NCBI GenBank assembly: GCA_025403435.1
Contig: CM046348.1
Location: 13,072,064 to 13,136,063, forward strand
DNA from: Artocarpus heterophyllus
Taxonomy: Eukaryota > Streptophyta > Magnoliopsida > Rosales > Moraceae
DNA: 64,000 nucleotides
Reading direction: 5' to 3'
In this document: positions 61,767 through 64,000 of the stretch, piece by piece
How the letters are laid out: each line of letters starts with the position of its first letter
Position numbering within the stretch: the first letter of the stretch is position 1
Position numbers and translations under genes: made by a program
Notes under the pieces: model-generated
What the model saw: only the letters and a program-made list of their open reading frames with translations
Databases searched by the model: none
Told to the model about the DNA's origin: nothing

Positions 61767-61880
61767 TTAATTATAAAAATTTCGATTAAATTATAATCTT
61801 TGTAATATTTTATGCATTTAAATTTTAAAATGTATCTGTTTTCTTGAAACATAAATTGTTAACAAAAATAATTATTAAAT
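61767..61880. repeat. One-armed relic of the long-TIR element
   Basis: 'gattaattataaaaattt' through 'taaattttaaaatgtatctg' to 'ataaattgttaacaaaaata' matches the left arm of the element starting at 62239. No matching right arm was found for this copy. Confidence 0.6.
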
Positions 61881-62238
61881 CCTTTGGCTGTTGAAAGCTA
61901 AAGTAGGGTTTTTGATTCCAAAAATGAGGTGCATATTAACTCTATTACTCCAAAAGACTATAATGGCCTTTTTTTAGCTTTTCAATCGGTTTTTTTTTTT
62001 TTTAATTTCCAAAACCATTTGATTTATTTACAGTTTTTAATATTCGTAACGCTTTTATTTTTATTCTCTTATCTTTAATGGGTCTAGCGCCATGAGGTTG
62101 GTTTTTATTATTTCGAATATTATAAATAAACCCGCATGGGGTTGCTAGCTAGTTGGCGTGACGAAGGGGCACTGTTGGGTCTAGGCGCGTTGAAGCTTCA
62201 AGTTTTGGGCGTTGGCATCCGAGAATTTCTTTTCTAGA

Positions 62239-63080
62239 TTAATTACAAAATTCTCTTAAATTATAACCTTTGTAACACTTTATCTTACAAATTTTAAAAT
62301 GTATCATTCGTTCCTCTTAAAATATAAATTGTTAATAAAAATTATTCTTTTGTAGAAATTTTAACAGAATATTGATAAATAATATTAAAGCTAAAGATAT
62401 TTTGGTAATCTTACTTAAAAAAATAACTTCAAAAATAAAACTAAAATAAAAATAATCTTTATTGATGATTAAAAACAAAAAAATTAAAACTTCCTTTTTA
62501 TTTTTATGATACATCAAATTTTTTAAAAAGTTTATTAATTTTTCACACATAAAAATTATTATAAAATTTTAAAAATTATAATGCCAGTGAAAACTTCAAA
62601 AGTATAAAAAAATTTTTATTAATACCACCTGAGTTTTTTTTCTCTTTGAAACATTTGTGTTATACTTTTTGTTATATTGAATATATTTTTGTTATATTTT
62701 TCTTTTTCACTTTTATCAATTAATTTTAATATTTCAAATACTTTTTAGGTGTGAAAAATTAATAATTTTTTTAAAAAAGGTATATCAAAAAGAAAAGAGA
62801 TCTAAATTGTATTATAGTTTTCATTGTATTTTTTTTTGTCTTTTATCATCAATAAAGGATATTTTCATTATAGTTTTAAATTTTGTGGTTATTTTTATAA
62901 ATAGATACCAAAATACCCCTAATTTTAAAATTATTTGTCAATTTTCTGTTAAAATTCTAACAGAAGGACAATTTTTGTTAACGATGCAATCTTTAAGAGG
63001 AAAGAATGTTACGTTTTGAAATTAAGAGGTAAAGTATTACAAGGGCTAAAATTTAGGGAGAATTTTTGTAATTAATCCTT
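62239..63080. mobile_element. Non-autonomous element with long (about 130 bp) inverted repeats
   Basis: The left arm runs GATTAATTACAAAATTCTC to 'aaattttaacagaa'. The reverse complement of the right arm starts GGATTAATTACAAAAATTCTC and follows it through 'ttgtaayacttta', 'ttcctcttaaa' and 'gttaayaaaaat'. Long inverted repeats with a short AT-rich core are typical of MULE-type or foldback MITEs. The flanks are both T/C-rich (tttcttttct and cttctttttt), possibly a degraded 9-10 bp duplication. Confidence 0.65.
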
Positions 63081-64000
63081 CTTTTTTCTTGATTAGAATA
63101 TATATATATATATTTTGAAAGTAACATATATTTTTTAAGCATGGTCCAACAAAAAGTGTTTTAAGGTTTTTTAAAGAGTTTTTAGGGATTTAAGGGTATA
63201 TGACCTTTTTAAGCATAGTGATGTGCGTTTTTAATAATTCATTATATTAATCAGTGATGCGCTGATGTTAGTCAATGATAGATTGATTTATGATTTATCG
63301 CTGCTTAATTGCTAATCAACTAGATGCAAAAGAGGAATCTGGTAGATTATTTTTCATAATCTACTGGTTTGATCATTAATGCAGGCCACTTGATCAATTC
63401 ATAATTTGTCAAATTACAAATGATACTCTATCAAATAGTAGATTATTATCCACAATCTACCGAATTATTTTCATTTTCGGTCACTCGACGTGGGCCACCG
63501 AACCATAGATAATCTACTAGATGCCAAAGAAGAACCTAATGGATTATTTTTAATAATATATCGACCTAATTAAAGGAAAGAGATTGTAGGAAATGTCACT
63601 TTTCTAAAACTAATTATAGTAAATAGATGGTTTTAAAAATATTTGTAGTAAATGTTAAATTTATGATGTAAATAATTTATTTACCTCTTTGTTTATAATC
63701 CAAATAATTTTTATTTTTACAATAAATAGATTTATGGCATAAATAATGCATTTGCCTCCTTGTTTACCATGAAAATAATTTTTTTATTACATAGTTAATA
63801 AGTTATTTGTATCACAAATCTGCTATTTACTATAAATATTTTTAAAATCTAATATTTACTTTAAAAAGTTTCAAAAATCTGAGATCTCCTTCGTTCTCCC
63901 CAAAAGTTCTCTACTAAATCCTATATGATCACACATGATTATATTATGAATATTAGAACACAAAATGATAATAGAAATAGATAAAATTTTCATATGTATA
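63081..64000. other. AT-rich intergenic DNA
   Basis: No gene seen. Short phrases such as 'aatctactagatgc' and 'gtagattattwttcataatcta' recur between 63300 and 63560 in both orientations, suggesting another small, unresolved repeat. Confidence 0.5.

Overview
This 64-kb window is nuclear DNA of a flowering plant, most likely a dicot or magnoliid. The genes are intron-rich with GT-AG introns, the spacers are AT-rich, and Ty1/copia, hAT and PIF/Harbinger-type elements are plentiful. The protein families are typical of plants: a SNM1-ligase fusion of the LIG6 type and a DUF4228/PADRE protein. Nothing looks bacterial, viral or organellar.

The window holds five protein-coding genes. (1) At 3393-6616 (+) is a five-exon gene for a 243-aa lysine-rich protein with one U1/JAZ-like C2H2 zinc finger, behind a promoter with clustered site-II (TGGGCY) motifs. 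(2) At 8785-12110 (-) is the histone H3-H4 chaperone ASF1 (three exons, 192 aa). (3) At 13208-28841 (-) is DNA ligase LIG6 (19 exons, about 1426 aa), a fusion of an SNM1-like metallo-beta-lactamase/beta-CASP nuclease to an ATP-dependent DNA ligase. (4) At 34536-35078 (-) is a small DUF4228 protein with a predicted myristoylation site. (5) At 57144-61389 (-) is mitochondrial elongation factor EF-Ts (seven or eight exons). ASF1 and LIG6 lie in tandem, and both have E2F-type sites upstream. That fits co-expression in S phase or DNA repair, but it is inferred from motifs only.

The rest is mostly mobile DNA. A decayed copia element (18306-22489) with a perfect 5-bp target duplication lies antisense in the LIG6 intron that splits the codon for the ligase catalytic lysine. 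From 29 to 39 kb there are LTR relics, tandem duplications, MITEs and an 897-bp hAT element (38503-39399) with an exact 8-bp duplication. The largest structure is nested, at 41566-55309. A PIF/Harbinger-like foldback element, whose arms are a degenerate GGTC/GACC minisatellite of opposite polarity, is split by a 9.7-kb copia retrotransposon with 2-kb LTRs (43411-53089). A second Tourist-like element abuts its right end and shares its TTA. The big copia element carries a phased array of 12-bp near-palindromes about 21-22 bp apart in its leader and LTRs. I consider this the most unusual signal in the window.

All gene models were built by reading splice sites and frame continuity by eye. Every internal exon listed keeps frame with its neighbours. 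No database search was run, so family names rest on recognised motifs. No tRNA, rRNA or CRISPR array was seen.
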